The notes: generated from the sequence alone by a model not told the origin. Shown: positions 53,400 through 63,500, counted from the first letter of the stretch. The stretch: 64,000 nucleotides of DNA from QHCE01 sp041743105 (GCA_041743105.1 JBGTNI010000072.1:1-64000); one strand, 5' to 3'. Made by a program: numbers and translations.

Positions 53400-54671
53400 C
53401 TAGCGGCTGACCACTGTGACGGTGGGCCTTGGCTGCGCTAGCGGCAGATGCTCGGGGCCTCTCACGTACGGGCCGATAAAGACCGGTCTGGTCCGGCCCG
53501 ATTTATAGTGCTGCAGCCGCTTGTACATTCTCACCATATGCCGTTCCTTCCACTGCACGGAGCTGTGAAATCGTGGGTCGGCGGGCTCACGCCGATCTTG
53601 CTGTTTCCGCAGCTTCACCACGTTGACATCGGGTGGTAGGCGGAGCCTCGCGCTCTGTAGGCCCGCCCCATGGGTGCGTTCTGCCTGCTCGGGGACCGCG
53701 ATCTGCTGGGCGCAGAGTCGGGAGAACGCGTACTGAAACCGGAGCGGGAACGTGTTGGTGGGATCGGAGATGAGGGCGCCGCGCTCGTAGTCGACTTCCA
53801 CTTCTTCGTCGGACAGCCCCGCTTTCCGGGCAAGGTCTTTCACGTAGTCTCGCGATCGGATGGCGTTTTCCGCTAGGGCCTCGGCGAGCCCTCCGGTGAG
53901 CTCGACATCGTCTGCCAGGACCAGTATTCGGGTTCCGGTGTACAGCAACGGCGGTAGTGACGCCCTCTTTTCCGCAGCGTATGCAGCGAGCGTCGCCCGC
54001 GATCCATCGGGCACCGTTTCCTTCGGGTCGCCGTAGGTCGACAGCTGCAGGCCACGGAGGTAGCGCGGGCTTCCCAGGTGTTTCGGGTCGACCACCGGCA
54101 GGTCGCGGGGCTCGCTCCACCGCACCGCCCGTACGTCGTTCACCTCGCCGGAGGGCCCTTCACTCCAGACTGTGTGGGGCAGGATCAGCAGGCCGTTTGG
54201 CATCGGCATGTCGTCGGCTCGAATCAGGTCGCAATCGGCGTCGGTCATGGTAGCGGCAGCTGCGGTTACCACGTCGCACAGTTCGGGCGAGAGAGCGTAC
54301 AGTTCCGCCTCCGCTAACCTCGCGACGTCGTCGGTGAGCAGGCGTGTGGCGAGGTCGGTGAGGATTGCTTCGACTTCCTCGGGATAGCCGCCGCCCCGGG
54401 TAAACTCCTGCTGCACGTACTGCGGCGGATAACCGTGAGCGCTGTACAACATGGCTAACGCGGTATTGACGCCGTAGCCAGTTTTACGGAAAGCCAGAAA
54501 CTTGCCGAGCAGCTCGGTCTTGACATGCTCCGCGTTGAACGATTCAGTCCCGCGTCGTTGCGCGGCAAGCTCCTCGCGCAGCAGCTCCACCGTCACAGCA
54601 CGCAGATCGCGCGCCCGACGAGCGGCGCCGGTCTCCGTCCAATCGCCGCGCCTGTCTAACTGCCTAGCCAT
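53400..54671 (-). CDS. Uncharacterised actinobacterial protein
   Basis: This 423-residue cytoplasmic protein has an N-terminal helical half (LLREELAAQRRGTESFNAEH, YPPQYVQQEFTRGGGYPEEVE) and a more beta-rich middle. The C-terminal basic region shows VVKLRKQQDRRE, VQWKERHMVRMYKRLQHY and PVFIGPYVRGPEHLPL. That last pattern recurs in many uncharacterised actinobacterial proteins that I cannot name. No membrane segment is present. It stands alone between the VOC and tag genes. Confidence 0.65.
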   Translation of the reverse strand: MARQLDRRGDWTETGAARRARDLRAVTVELLREELAAQRRGTESFNAEHVKTELLGKFLAFRKTGYGVNTALAMLYSAHGYPPQYVQQEFTRGGGYPEEVEAILTDLATRLLTDDVARLAEAELYALSPELCDVVTAAAATMTDADCDLIRADDMPMPNGLLILPHTVWSEGPSGEVNDVRAVRWSEPRDLPVVDPKHLGSPRYLRGLQLSTYGDPKETVPDGSRATLAAYAAEKRASLPPLLYTGTRILVLADDVELTGGLAEALAENAIRSRDYVKDLARKAGLSDEEVEVDYERGALISDPTNTFPLRFQYAFSRLCAQQIAVPEQAERTHGAGLQSARLRLPPDVNVVKLRKQQDRREPADPRFHSSVQWKERHMVRMYKRLQHYKSGRTRPVFIGPYVRGPEHLPLAQPRPTVTVVSR

Positions 54672-54818
54672 AGCTAGAATCTAGCCCCGCACGACAGCCC
54701 TTTGCTGGAGTTTCACCTGTTGGGTATCTGCTGTTCAATAGGTACACGCACACGTTCACCGAATCCAACGGGCGCACGAACCCTCGCGCTCCTCGTGCAG
54801 GTCCGAGAACACAAGCCC

Positions 54819-55409
54819 TTATGGTGAGCCTAAAGCGGCTAAACTTTTCACTTCTTCGTATCTAAAGCAGTCGGCGGTGTGATCGTTCACCATGCCGACG
54901 GCTTGCATATGAGCATACATAATTGTTGGACCAACAAATGCAAAACCACGGCGCTTAAGGTCTCGGCTGAAGGCTTCGGCTTGCGCTGAGGCCTGTGGTA
55001 CTTCGTCGACGTGGCGCCATACGTTTTGAACCGGAATTTCATCGACAAACTGCCATTGATATTTACTGAACGAACCAAATTTTTTCTGAACTTCTAGAAA
55101 TCCTCGCGCGTTTGCCACGGCAGCGCGTACCTTGAGGCGGTTGCGCACGATGCCCTCATTTTGCAGTAAGACTCCGATGTCTTCTTCGGTATATCGTGCT
55201 ACTTGCATTGGGTCGAAGCCGGCAAAAGCATCTCGGTAACCTTCACGTTTCTTCAGTATTGTCAACCATGACAAACCAGCTTGCGCACCCTCTAATATCA
55301 GAAACTCAAATAGTAAACGGTCTTCGTAGACCGGAACACCCCACTCAGTATCGTGGTAATGCTCATAGAGAGCATTACCACGATCTACCCAGGCGCAACG
55401 TTTCGGCAT
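54819..55409 (-). CDS. tag: DNA-3-methyladenine glycosylase I
   Basis: This 196-residue base-excision enzyme (EC 3.2.2.20) removes 3-methyladenine from alkylated DNA. Family features are all present: KRCAW (zinc Cys), YEHYHDTEWGVPVYEDRLLFEFLILEGAQAGLSW broken over the first helices (zinc His and catalytic Glu), and FVGPTIMYAHMQAVGMVNDH near the end (second zinc His). ATG 55409 is used; a longer open frame upstream is the shadow of the propeller gene. The coding sequence is clearly AT-richer than its neighbours and uses codons rare elsewhere in the window, so it was probably acquired from a lower-GC donor. Confidence 0.95.
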   Translation of the reverse strand: MPKRCAWVDRGNALYEHYHDTEWGVPVYEDRLLFEFLILEGAQAGLSWLTILKKREGYRDAFAGFDPMQVARYTEEDIGVLLQNEGIVRNRLKVRAAVANARGFLEVQKKFGSFSKYQWQFVDEIPVQNVWRHVDEVPQASAQAEAFSRDLKRRGFAFVGPTIMYAHMQAVGMVNDHTADCFRYEEVKSLAALGSP

Positions 55410-55431
55410 TATTGAAATAATACCGGGCTCA

Positions 55432-56358
55432 TCATCCGAACAACGGAGCGATCCTGGAGTTCGGCGAGAGGTGCGCGATCGAGCCGATTTCAAGTGCGAC
55501 CCACAGATCGCCGTCGGAGCCGATAGCGATGCCGTGCGGTTCCGACGACGGGGTCGGTAGGGCATATTCCTCGATCCGGCCGTCCGGGCTGATTCTGCCG
55601 ATCCGGTTGGCGCCCCATTCGGTGAACCAGCAGTTCCCCGCAGCGTCCCCGGTAATCGCGTGGGGGCGGGCGGTGCGATCGGGCAGCGGGAATTCAGTAA
55701 TCCGCCCGTCAGCCGTGATTCGACCGATCTGCCCAGCGGCGATCTCGACGAACCACATCGCATCGTCCGCGCCCAGGGTGACGCCTACCGGACCAGCGGC
55801 GGCGGTGGGCAGCACATGGATGGTGACGACCCCATCGGTGGTGATCCGGCCAATCGCGTTCCCCTGGTTCAACGTAAACCACAACGCACCGTCGGGGCCG
55901 CCGGCGATCATCGACGGGAAAGTACCCGATCCCGGAAGTGAGAACTCGCTGATTGCGCCGTCAACGGTGATACGGCCGACCTTGTCCGCGTTCATTTCGG
56001 TGAACCAAAGCGCGCCGTCCGGCCCTGGTGCGATACCAAAGGGCCCAGCCTCGCGCGTTGGGACGGGAAATACCGTGATGACACCGTCGGTCGTGATTCG
56101 GCCGATCCGGTGCCCCTGAGATTCGGCAAACCACAATGCCCCATCCGGCCCAGCGGTGATGACCGAGGGATGACCCGTTGGTGGGTCGAGTTGGTACGAG
56201 AAGGTGTGCATTCCACCCGTGGTCATGCGGCCGATCCGGCCGTGATGCACCTGGGTGAGCCACACGGCACTATCCGGCCCCATCGCGATCCCGTATGGCC
56301 CCGAGCCTGCTCCGCGAACGGGATACTCCACGATCGAGACTTTCAGATGATCTGCCAC
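55432..56358 (-). CDS. vgb: Virginiamycin B lyase-like seven-bladed propeller
   Basis: This 308-residue protein has about seven repeats of the form G-P-D-G-A-L-W-F-T-E then I-G-R-I-T-x-D-G (for example GPDGALWFTEMNADKVGRIT). Vgb opens streptogramin B rings by elimination (EC 4.2.99.-). There is no signal peptide. Close relatives with this repeat are often of unproven activity, so resistance is a suggestion only. tag begins 22 bases after its stop. Confidence 0.8.
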   Translation of the reverse strand: MADHLKVSIVEYPVRGAGSGPYGIAMGPDSAVWLTQVHHGRIGRMTTGGMHTFSYQLDPPTGHPSVITAGPDGALWFAESQGHRIGRITTDGVITVFPVPTREAGPFGIAPGPDGALWFTEMNADKVGRITVDGAISEFSLPGSGTFPSMIAGGPDGALWFTLNQGNAIGRITTDGVVTIHVLPTAAAGPVGVTLGADDAMWFVEIAAGQIGRITADGRITEFPLPDRTARPHAITGDAAGNCWFTEWGANRIGRISPDGRIEEYALPTPSSEPHGIAIGSDGDLWVALEIGSIAHLSPNSRIAPLFG

Positions 56359-56570
56359 AGACCCGACTCCTGGATGAGCAGCCCAGATTCTTTCCAGCTT
56401 TGGTAGCGGTCAACACTCAAGGTGCGGCCCGGCGGCGCAGAGTGTCAGAGGCTAGCGTAGCGCCAGAGCCGGATTCGCAACGGTGCGGAGAGCCACAGCG
56501 ACTCCCCCAGAACCCGACTCCCCAGCTGGCGTAGAGCTGGGTGCGCATGTCCGACAGCCGATCGGTCCGG

Positions 56571-56930
56571 CTACTTGCCGGGTTTCTTGGAGGAGAAGGC
56601 TGAGTTAATCACTCGCCTGCTGACCCATCCGAGGAAACCGCCGGCCACCACGTTTACTCCGGTGGTGGTGTGGCCAAAGGCCTCGGGAAAATTATACTCG
56701 GCAGCGGTGTACGCGGCTACACCTCCAACAACAACAGGACCACCGAGATTCTTGGCCCAGCCGTTCACATAGCCCCATAGAGTCGTGGCGGTCTGCCATC
56801 CGAAAACACTCGCCTCGTGGGGCGGAAGACCGGTCCTGACAGCACCTATCCCGGAAACGACGCCGCCGGCGGCTGCAGCGACCGCACGCCAGGTGTGAGG
56901 GCTGCGGAGCACTCGCTCAATGTCGGCCAT
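56571..56930 (-). CDS. Small hydrophobic hypothetical protein
   Basis: This 119-residue protein is rich in Gly, Ala and Val, with two weakly hydrophobic segments (VAAAAGGVVSGIGAV, GGPVVVGGVAAYTAA) and a basic end (SSKKPGK). It may be a membrane-associated or holin-like protein. No family is recognised. No strong ribosome site is seen. Confidence 0.5.
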   Translation of the reverse strand: MADIERVLRSPHTWRAVAAAAGGVVSGIGAVRTGLPPHEASVFGWQTATTLWGYVNGWAKNLGGPVVVGGVAAYTAAEYNFPEAFGHTTTGVNVVAGGFLGWVSRRVINSAFSSKKPGK

Positions 56931-57276
56931 GGTGCGAGTCTATGCAGCTAGAGATTGCGATGTCAGTCGATTAACCATGAGGCGGCGTGCGATAGGTGCT
57001 TACCCAACCCGCTGGCCACCTATCGTACCCAGCGTCTTGCACGGTGTGATTGATGCTGTGAGCGCCCGGAGCTCTGCCAGGTGTTGCCCGGGATGAGTCG
57101 CGCCCCGCCGACCTAGCATCGATCGTCGGCCACATTCTCGACATACCCTGCGGGCAAGGCGGCGGTGAGCTGCGGTTGACGCGTTGTCTCTCACGGAATA
57201 ACGCGGCCAGAGGATGCTAGTGTCGCCTCGTCACCAAGTCCATCACCGTCACCTCGTCGACTGGAGGACCACCCCC
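56931..57276. other. Intergenic stretch with a hairpin
   Basis: Apart from the inverted repeat at 56990-57025, nothing coding is recognised in these 346 bases. The promoter of the SnoaL-like gene should be near 57200-57250. Confidence 0.4.
56990..57025. repeat. Second copy of the GCGATAGGT hairpin
   Basis: CGATAGGT (56990-56997) and ACCTATCG (57018-57025) pair across a 20-base loop. The left half GCGATAGGTGCT is identical to that of the hairpin upstream of rpsA, while the loops differ. Confidence 0.55.
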
Positions 57277-57633
57277 ATGGCCGAAGAGGCAGGCGCACTC
57301 GCCACCGAGTATTTCCGTGCGTGGAAGGCCAAGGACTTCGTCGCACTGCGTGCCATTCTCGCCGACGACGCCACGTTCCGGGGGCCGCTCGGCAGCGCCG
57401 ACGATGCCGACACCTGCGTGTTGGGACTGCGCGGCATGTCGAAGATCATGACTGACATCGTGATTCACAAGATGTTCGTCGACGGGCCTGATGTACTGAC
57501 GTGGTTTGACCTGCACAGTACTGTCGCGCCGCCCAGCACCACCGCGAACTGGAGCCACACGCAGGACGGGAAGATCAAGACGGTGCGCGTGACATTCGAC
57601 GCCCGGGACCTTGCCGCGGGCTTGGGTCGATGA
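57277..57633 (+). CDS. SnoaL/NTF2-like protein
   Basis: This 118-residue protein has the small cone-shaped fold used by many isomerases and hydratases. It begins with a typical helix (ALATEYFRAWKAKDFVALRAILADDATFRGP), then GLRGMSKIM and a final beta-sheet (KIKTVRVTFDARDL). The substrate is unknown. ATG 57277 is chosen because it begins the first family helix. It lies before an MmcQ-like fragment and an alpha/beta hydrolase on the same strand. Confidence 0.8.
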   Translation: MAEEAGALATEYFRAWKAKDFVALRAILADDATFRGPLGSADDADTCVLGLRGMSKIMTDIVIHKMFVDGPDVLTWFDLHSTVAPPSTTANWSHTQDGKIKTVRVTFDARDLAAGLGR

Positions 57634-57636
57634 TCG

Positions 57637-57745
57637 TCGACGAGTGCACGTTTCCATGGCTCCAGTGGAGAGCTGGTGGTCGAGGCCTGGCGGCGAACGG
57701 CGCCGAAGCTGATCGTCGAGGCGTACAACGGCGAGCCACGGTCCC
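57637..57745 (+). pseudogene. Fragment resembling an MmcQ/YjbR C-terminus
   Basis: The text ELVVEAWRRTAPKLIVEAY resembles the C-terminal helix of actinobacterial MmcQ/YjbR proteins. No start or N-terminal part is present, so it is probably a remnant between the SnoaL-like and hydrolase genes. Confidence 0.4.
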
Positions 57746-57760
57746 TCGGGCGGGGAAGTC

Positions 57761-58432
57761 GTGACAACCTTCGTGCTCGTCCCCGGCGCCTGGCACGGCG
57801 GCTGGTGGTACGACCCGCTCGTCGAACGGTTGGTCACTGCCGGGCACCGCGCAGTGGCGGTGACGCCGACAGGACTGGACCCCGCGTTGCCCGCAACTGA
57901 GCAGGCCATCACCCTCGACCAGCACGTCGAGGAGGTCACCGGCGCGGTCCGCGCCGCCGAGGGACCCGGTCCCGACGTCGTGCTCGTCGGACACAGCTAC
58001 GCGGGATCACTGATCAACGGGGCCGCAGACGCCGCGCCCGAGCGGGTCCGAGCGCTGGTCTACCTCGACGCCTTCGTGCCCGAGGACGGCGACTCGTGCT
58101 GGTCTATGGCCAACGACGAGGAACGCCAGTGGTACGTCGACGGCGCCGGCCGGACCGGCATCGCGGTCGACCCGCTGAGCTTCCTCGACGGGCGCGCCAG
58201 GCCGCATCCGCTGGGCACCCTCATGCAGCGCTCGAAGCTGACCGATGCCTGGCGTACCGTCCCGGTCAAGCACTACGTCGTCGCCCTGGGATGGCCCGGG
58301 GAGTCTCCGTTGGCCTCCTCGATCACGAAGGTGCGGGCCGACCCGGCGTTCATCGTCCACGAATGGGACACCGGGCACAACGTGATGAAGAACTGCCCCG
58401 ACCAGGTCTACGACCTCATCGTCGATCTCTGA
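57761..58432 (+). CDS. Alpha/beta hydrolase
   Basis: This 223-residue hydrolase of the salicylate-esterase-like group has FVLVPGAWHGGWWYDPLVERL (oxyanion region), the nucleophile elbow VLVGHSYAG, DAFVPEDG and the catalytic His in EWDTGHNVM. It is probably an esterase of unknown substrate. The GTG start lies just after GGGGAAG. Codon use is strongly GC-rich. Confidence 0.88.
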   Translation: MTTFVLVPGAWHGGWWYDPLVERLVTAGHRAVAVTPTGLDPALPATEQAITLDQHVEEVTGAVRAAEGPGPDVVLVGHSYAGSLINGAADAAPERVRALVYLDAFVPEDGDSCWSMANDEERQWYVDGAGRTGIAVDPLSFLDGRARPHPLGTLMQRSKLTDAWRTVPVKHYVVALGWPGESPLASSITKVRADPAFIVHEWDTGHNVMKNCPDQVYDLIVDL

Positions 58433-58592
58433 CCGCGGCACCAGCGGCCGCTGCGTAGGACCTAGGTTATACGTCTTCAATACAATTTAGATGCCGCTGC
58501 TTATGGATACTCGGCTCTTATTTCGTCCTAGCCGATAACGAACTGTGGCGACATCGAAAGGAAGGCTGGAGACGCATCGAAGTCCCCAGTTA

Positions 58593-58994
58593 CTACGGCA
58601 GCCCACGGGCACCTCTACGAGCCGTTTCTATCAGCGACTCGGCTGCACGGCCAGCTCGCTTAAACTCGTCCGGCGTCACCGGCGTGAAACTATAGCCCGA
58701 CTTGGTCTTTAGACTGAGTAACGTGCTCAGGTGCTTTGCGGCACCTCTATCTGCCCTCTTCAAGAGCCCGATTGCCTCGTTGTGATTTTCGCCTTGAGCA
58801 TGCTCCCCCAGTCGGGTACAGCAGATGACGTCCGCACTAGCGATGCCTGCGTGCACGCACAACGTCACGTAGGCATCGGCAATATCTTCGTGCTCCTCAG
58901 CGATATCACGAATTAAATCCGCTGCCTCTATGAATTGCTCCGCCTTACGCAGCCGTCCTCGTTGGACTGTTGCGGTGCATGGCTGTGTTCGCAC
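58593..58994 (-). CDS. HEPN-domain toxin of an HEPN/MNT module
   Basis: This 133-residue all-helical protein has the likely RNase motif R-x4-H in RGAAKH (about residues 86-91). HEPN toxins cut RNA and are silenced by the paired nucleotidyltransferase, in some cases by AMPylation. GTG 58994 follows the MNT stop with one base between, so they are co-translated. The order MNT first, then HEPN, is common. Toxicity is inferred. Confidence 0.75.
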   Translation of the reverse strand: MRTQPCTATVQRGRLRKAEQFIEAADLIRDIAEEHEDIADAYVTLCVHAGIASADVICCTRLGEHAQGENHNEAIGLLKRADRGAAKHLSTLLSLKTKSGYSFTPVTPDEFKRAGRAAESLIETARRGARGLP

Positions 58995-58995
58995 G

Positions 58996-59619
58996 TCAGC
59001 TCTTTCCGTTTCGTAGCTGTTGCGCCAGCCAGGCCCGGTTACCGGCTACGGTAAGCCCGTCCTTCAGTACAGAGCGGAGAACTGGCTCGTTGACACCTTG
59101 AGTAGTGAGCTCCCCGGCAGCGAACTGCAGAGGCCGGGTATCATTTCCTGTCCATCGAGTTACGTCGGACACCAACTCGTTGACCTGTGTTTCCCACAGA
59201 TCCTCTTCAACATCGTTGGGCCGTACCAGTAGCAGATCCAGGTCGCTGTCTACTGTCATCGAGCCGCGTGCGGCGGACCCGAATACAGCGGCGTACACCG
59301 GCGGTATCTCCCAGGATTCCAGGCGGTTCTCAAGGCGCTCCAGAAACTTTTCCTGGAGTCGGGCAAGGCCGACAATATGCTCTGCAGCGAGATGATCACG
59401 GTTAAGCAGATAAGCAAAGGCGTTCCCGACTCGCTCGGACTGTACGATGCCCTGCTTGGTTAAGCGCCGCAGAGCCTTGCGGATCCCCTCCTCCGAGGGT
59501 TTTATCAAAATCCGGTGCAGTTGTCCTGTGGTAAAAGCAGTGTCGTGTCGTGCCAGCACAGCGAGGATATCGCCGTCAAGGGTAGGAGTAACCGTCGCTA
59601 ACGGTCGGCTTAGTTCCAC
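58996..59619 (-). CDS. MNT nucleotidyltransferase antitoxin with N-terminal winged HTH
   Basis: This 207-residue protein has a winged HTH at about residues 15-75 (GQLHRILIKPSEEGIRKALRRL). The minimal nucleotidyltransferase domain carries FGSAARGSMTVDSDLDLLLV (G-S-x-x-R-G and D-x-D catalytic pattern). It probably modifies or binds the HEPN partner and, through the HTH, represses the operon at the palindrome 59669-59702. That double role in one antitoxin is unusual and worth noting. Confidence 0.85.
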   Translation of the reverse strand: MELSRPLATVTPTLDGDILAVLARHDTAFTTGQLHRILIKPSEEGIRKALRRLTKQGIVQSERVGNAFAYLLNRDHLAAEHIVGLARLQEKFLERLENRLESWEIPPVYAAVFGSAARGSMTVDSDLDLLLVRPNDVEEDLWETQVNELVSDVTRWTGNDTRPLQFAAGELTTQGVNEPVLRSVLKDGLTVAGNRAWLAQQLRNGKS

Positions 59620-59668
59620 CGTCTGCCTCCTGAGTTCCCGTGTGAGGCTTTACAATAGTACAGGCAAA

Positions 59669-59702
59669 CCAACTATAGTGCAGATATAAGCACTATAGTT
59701 GG
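59669..59702. promoter_or_regulatory. Perfect 13-bp palindrome upstream of the HEPN/MNT operon
   Basis: CCAACTATAGTGC and GCACTATAGTTGG flank an 8-base spacer. It lies 50 bases before the MNT start, in AT-rich DNA suited to a promoter. The winged HTH of the MNT protein is the likely binder. Confidence 0.7.
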
Positions 59703-59737
59703 ATGGATGAGAGTAGTCGTATTTGACGGCGACGCTC

Positions 59738-60250
59738 CTAGAACAGAACTGCTGCCGCTCTAGGCAATCCCTGCCCAAGATTGGTCATGCGGCGATGGCT
59801 ACGTCTCCATGAGCAATATCCAAATGAAACTGCATATCGGTATGGGCTGAAATTCGTTGCAGTGTGGCGAGCGCAGGTGGGTGATCGCCACTTTCTACAG
59901 AGGCGGCTCAAGCAGCAGTAGCTCCTAAGAGCCTGCTCCTGAACTGATCTGACTCTGACAGTATCTTTGATGAGGGGTTGAAGGCGTAGGTTTAGTGATT
60001 GGCTTACGTTAGCGAGATGCTGAACTGCTGCAGCACGGACGGACGGCTCATGGTCTTTGGCAAGCTGGAGTAGCAGGATCACAGGCCAATCCGCGCCTTG
60101 GTCAATTCTTGTCGCGAGCAGCGCTGAAGAGGCGGTGTCTCTGCGGACCTGCATGTCAGAGTCAGCAGCATATTTTACGAGTCTCGCTTCGGCATCCGCA
60201 GCTTGAATTATCTTGTGAGCCAGCGCGAACTTCGCCCATGCAACCTTCAC
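59738..60250 (-). pseudogene. HEAT-repeat protein remnant
   Basis: The first 95 residues show HEAT-like helices (ADAEARLVKYAADSDMQVRR and HEPSVRAAAVQHLANVS). After about residue 100 the text becomes Cys/Arg/Ser-rich and unlike a repeat protein, which suggests a frameshift. No family is named. It may be the tail of a DNA-alkylation-repair-like or other HEAT protein. The DNA is less GC-rich than the next gene. Confidence 0.4.
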
Positions 60251-60517
60251 TCGCCCAGGCCTGCCACCGAAGAACAGACCGGGGCTGCCTTCTGGCGTGT
60301 TCGGCCACGACCCCGAAAGGATTGCGGTTCGGAAGGATTAGTTAATAGCGCCACGCACGGAAGCGTCACCTTGCTCAGCAGGCTAACCCGCGACTATAGG
60401 AATAGTGCTCGGATCACGCTCCGCAAAGGTAGAACGGGTCCCGCGTCGGCGCGGAGCGCCGGCTGATGATGCGCCAAAGCGGGCCGTGCAGCGCCGTAGG
60501 CGCTGGCACACTTTGGC
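60251..60517. other. Intergenic region after the giant gene
   Basis: Between the start of the HEAT remnant and the end of the giant HTH-like gene, no gene or clear regulatory motif is seen. Confidence 0.4.
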
Positions 60518-63500
60518 CTATAACAGAGAGCGGCCGGCCGGCCTCCGCTGGTGTGTTCCCGGCCGAAATCCCGGCGGTCTGGCAGCCGGCGGTGGTCCAC
60601 CAAGCTGGGGGCCGGGTCGAGTCGGCGGGACCGGGGGGTTCGTCGTGCTCGATTTCACTGTCGGCGCAGAGCCCGACTCGCCGCCGGATGGTGCGGATCG
60701 CTGATGTTCACGCTGCTGCTGGACCAGAAACTCGGCGTAAAAATCGAGCAACCGCCCCAGTTCGGCGTTGTATCGGGCGCGTTCGCCCAGCTCAATCGCC
60801 GCTAGCTCTCCCGGCGCCAGACCATGAGAGCTAGCGGCGGAGACCACGGGCTCACCTAGACCGCGCCGAACGGCTCCGATAACCTGCCCCGCGTACGACC
60901 AGCCGTTCTTTCCCTCGGGCGCCCGCTGCAAGGGCTTGAGGTTCTGCGACGACCTGCCGGTGCATACCAGGGCGGCGAGGCTGGCGGTGTTGGCCGCGAC
61001 GAGAGCGAGCCGCTTGCCCTCGCCTCGTTCCAGCCGATCCACATCGATCGGCTTCATCCCGATCAACTTGGCCACCTCACGCGCGGAGAGACCATACGCG
61101 TTGCGATAACGACGGTGCAGCCACCCGCAGGTTCCCCATCCGTCGGGGTCGGTGCGGGGATCGGGTCTATTCTCCGACGAGGAGGCAGCGGAATGGAGCG
61201 GTGACCTCGGGGTCGTCTCGGTCGGCGCAGGCGCGACGGTCGGGGACGGTGTGACCGCGGCCGGGACGGCGGAGTGGAGAAACCTGTGCCATGGGGGTTC
61301 AGGTGCAGGCTCGGTTCGATCCAGCGGGTCGTGCTCGCCGACGGGGCGGGTCTCGTCCAGTATTCGCTGCCAATCGTTCAGCAAGAGCAGCAAAGATTCT
61401 CGATCCTCCGCTCCGCCTCCACCGGCGAGGTTGTCGAAGCTAACGCGATCGAGCGATCCGCGGATCCGGTCGCGGCGCCGAGGCTCGTCCGGGCCAAGGA
61501 CCTGTTCCAACAGTTCGGTGTGGGCCGCCGCCAGCCTGCCGATGTTCTGCCACAGTAAGCGGTGCTCGTCGGGATGAAGGGACCCAGCGCCGGATGACCG
61601 TTCCACGTCCGACCGTACCGCGTCCCCGGTCGCGTACGCCGTGATTGCCCGCGAGACCATACCGGCGGCGCTCCAACGCTCGGCCAGCGTGGCGTCGGGG
61701 CCGGCGAGTCTGGTGTCGGCGGGATGCCAGCGGCGGGCGCGTGGATTCAGCAGGACGCGCAGCCGATCCTCGTCGAGGCCGGACCCGGCAGCCAACCCCG
61801 AGACGTAGTCGCCGGGCAGCCGCCGCCGACGGTGATCGTGTTCCAGGTGAATCGCGGCGAGCCAGTAGAAGATCTCCAGGCCGTGATTCAACTCCTCCAA
61901 CGGGTCCTCGTGAACGGGTGCGATAGCCGCCGGCCGAGAGCGCAGACCTCTCCACTGGATCTCCTCGTGCAGGGCGACGATTCGCTCATCGACGACCTGG
62001 ACGAGGTCCTGTGGGGCCTCGAGTGCTTCCAGCACACGGTGGATCGCGTCCTCCGGCGGAAAATCCGGCCACGCGGCCTCTTCGATTACTCGTATTTCGC
62101 GGTAAAACCCGTCGTCGTACCGGCCGCCGGCGCTGGCCAGGTTCTTTTGACTGATAGGTGGCTCGCGGGTGAGTCGCCACTTGCTGATGGCGAGAGCAAT
62201 ATCGGCCCGGAGTCCGATCTCCGGGCCATAGTCAATAGTTGGCCCCACGGCGGGCTGCGGGAAAAGGCTGCCTCTAGCCCGCAGCCCGCTCAATAGCTCC
62301 GCCCGCCGAGTGGCGTCGATCTTCTTTTCCTGTTCACCCAGCAGACCCTCGAGGTAGGGAAAGAACTCGGCCACGCCGAACCCGGCGCCGGCCAGTTCGG
62401 CCTCCAGCTGCGCCCTGACCACGATCAAGTCGGCGTAGCCAGTGTCGGTGACCCCGCGGCGCGGGCCGGTCGGTCGGCCGGCCGAACCCTGCTGGCGGAC
62501 CCGACGTGGCGGTCGAGCGCCCCATTCCGCCAGATGGGCCCGGACAGCGTGGCGAAGGCGGTCCCTGTCCTCGGCGGTAGCTTCCGCGCCGACACCGATC
62601 ACTTCCTCGGGCATCCGGCACACCGCGAGAACCCACTGGGCAGTCCTCAGCTGGCGAAGGTTATAGCGGGGGACCGTCTCTAGCCGAAATAAATTGGCCG
62701 CGCTAATTACGTCCCTCCCTAATTCGGCATTGATGGCTCCAGCGACCGCCTGCAGAGTAAGACATGAGATTTGTCTGGCGTGTTGCAGCGACATCGCTAT
62801 GTCTACGGATCGCGCGATTTCTTCCCGTGTCCCGGCCCGGGTCTCCCGCAACCCCAGGCGGGCAAAGAGTTCGGCGGCTCGCTCCTTTCTCAGCTTTTCT
62901 GCGTGCCGGTCAAGCGCCCCCTGAAATGCACTCAGCCGATCGCGTGATTCCCCCAAGAACCCCGCGTACCTTCTGAGCAACAAGCTCGCGTAGTACACCC
63001 CGTCGAAGCTGTCGATCGCGCCGCGACGTTCGAATTGTTCGATGAAATTGGCATAGTGTCGGTACTCGTTCGGATTGAAGATCTCGGCGAGAAACCGCGC
63101 CGCCACCCTTTGGGTTTCCCCCGCCGAATTTCGTGCCCTCACGATGGCGGCGACGATGTGGGGCTCCCCGACGCGCGGCGCCGCGGCCGCTTCGCTCGGC
63201 AGAGGTGGCGGCGAGGGAGACGGCCGCGGGCTGACGCTCGGCGCCCGACCGGTTAGTTGATCCACCCTGGCCTGCCGTCGCTCCGGGAGGAATTGCGCTC
63301 TCCTAGGGTCTACGTAGAGGAGATCGACGCTTGCGCGCAGGTGATCGTATACGTACTCGTAGGCCGGATTCGGACAACCAAATCTTTCAGTGACCTCCCT
63401 GATCCGAAGCAGGTCGTCAATGCTGTAACCAATCGCGTATTCGTATTCCCGGAGAGCGGCCTCGGGAAGCTCGGGCACCGCATTGGCCGCCTCTTCATGG

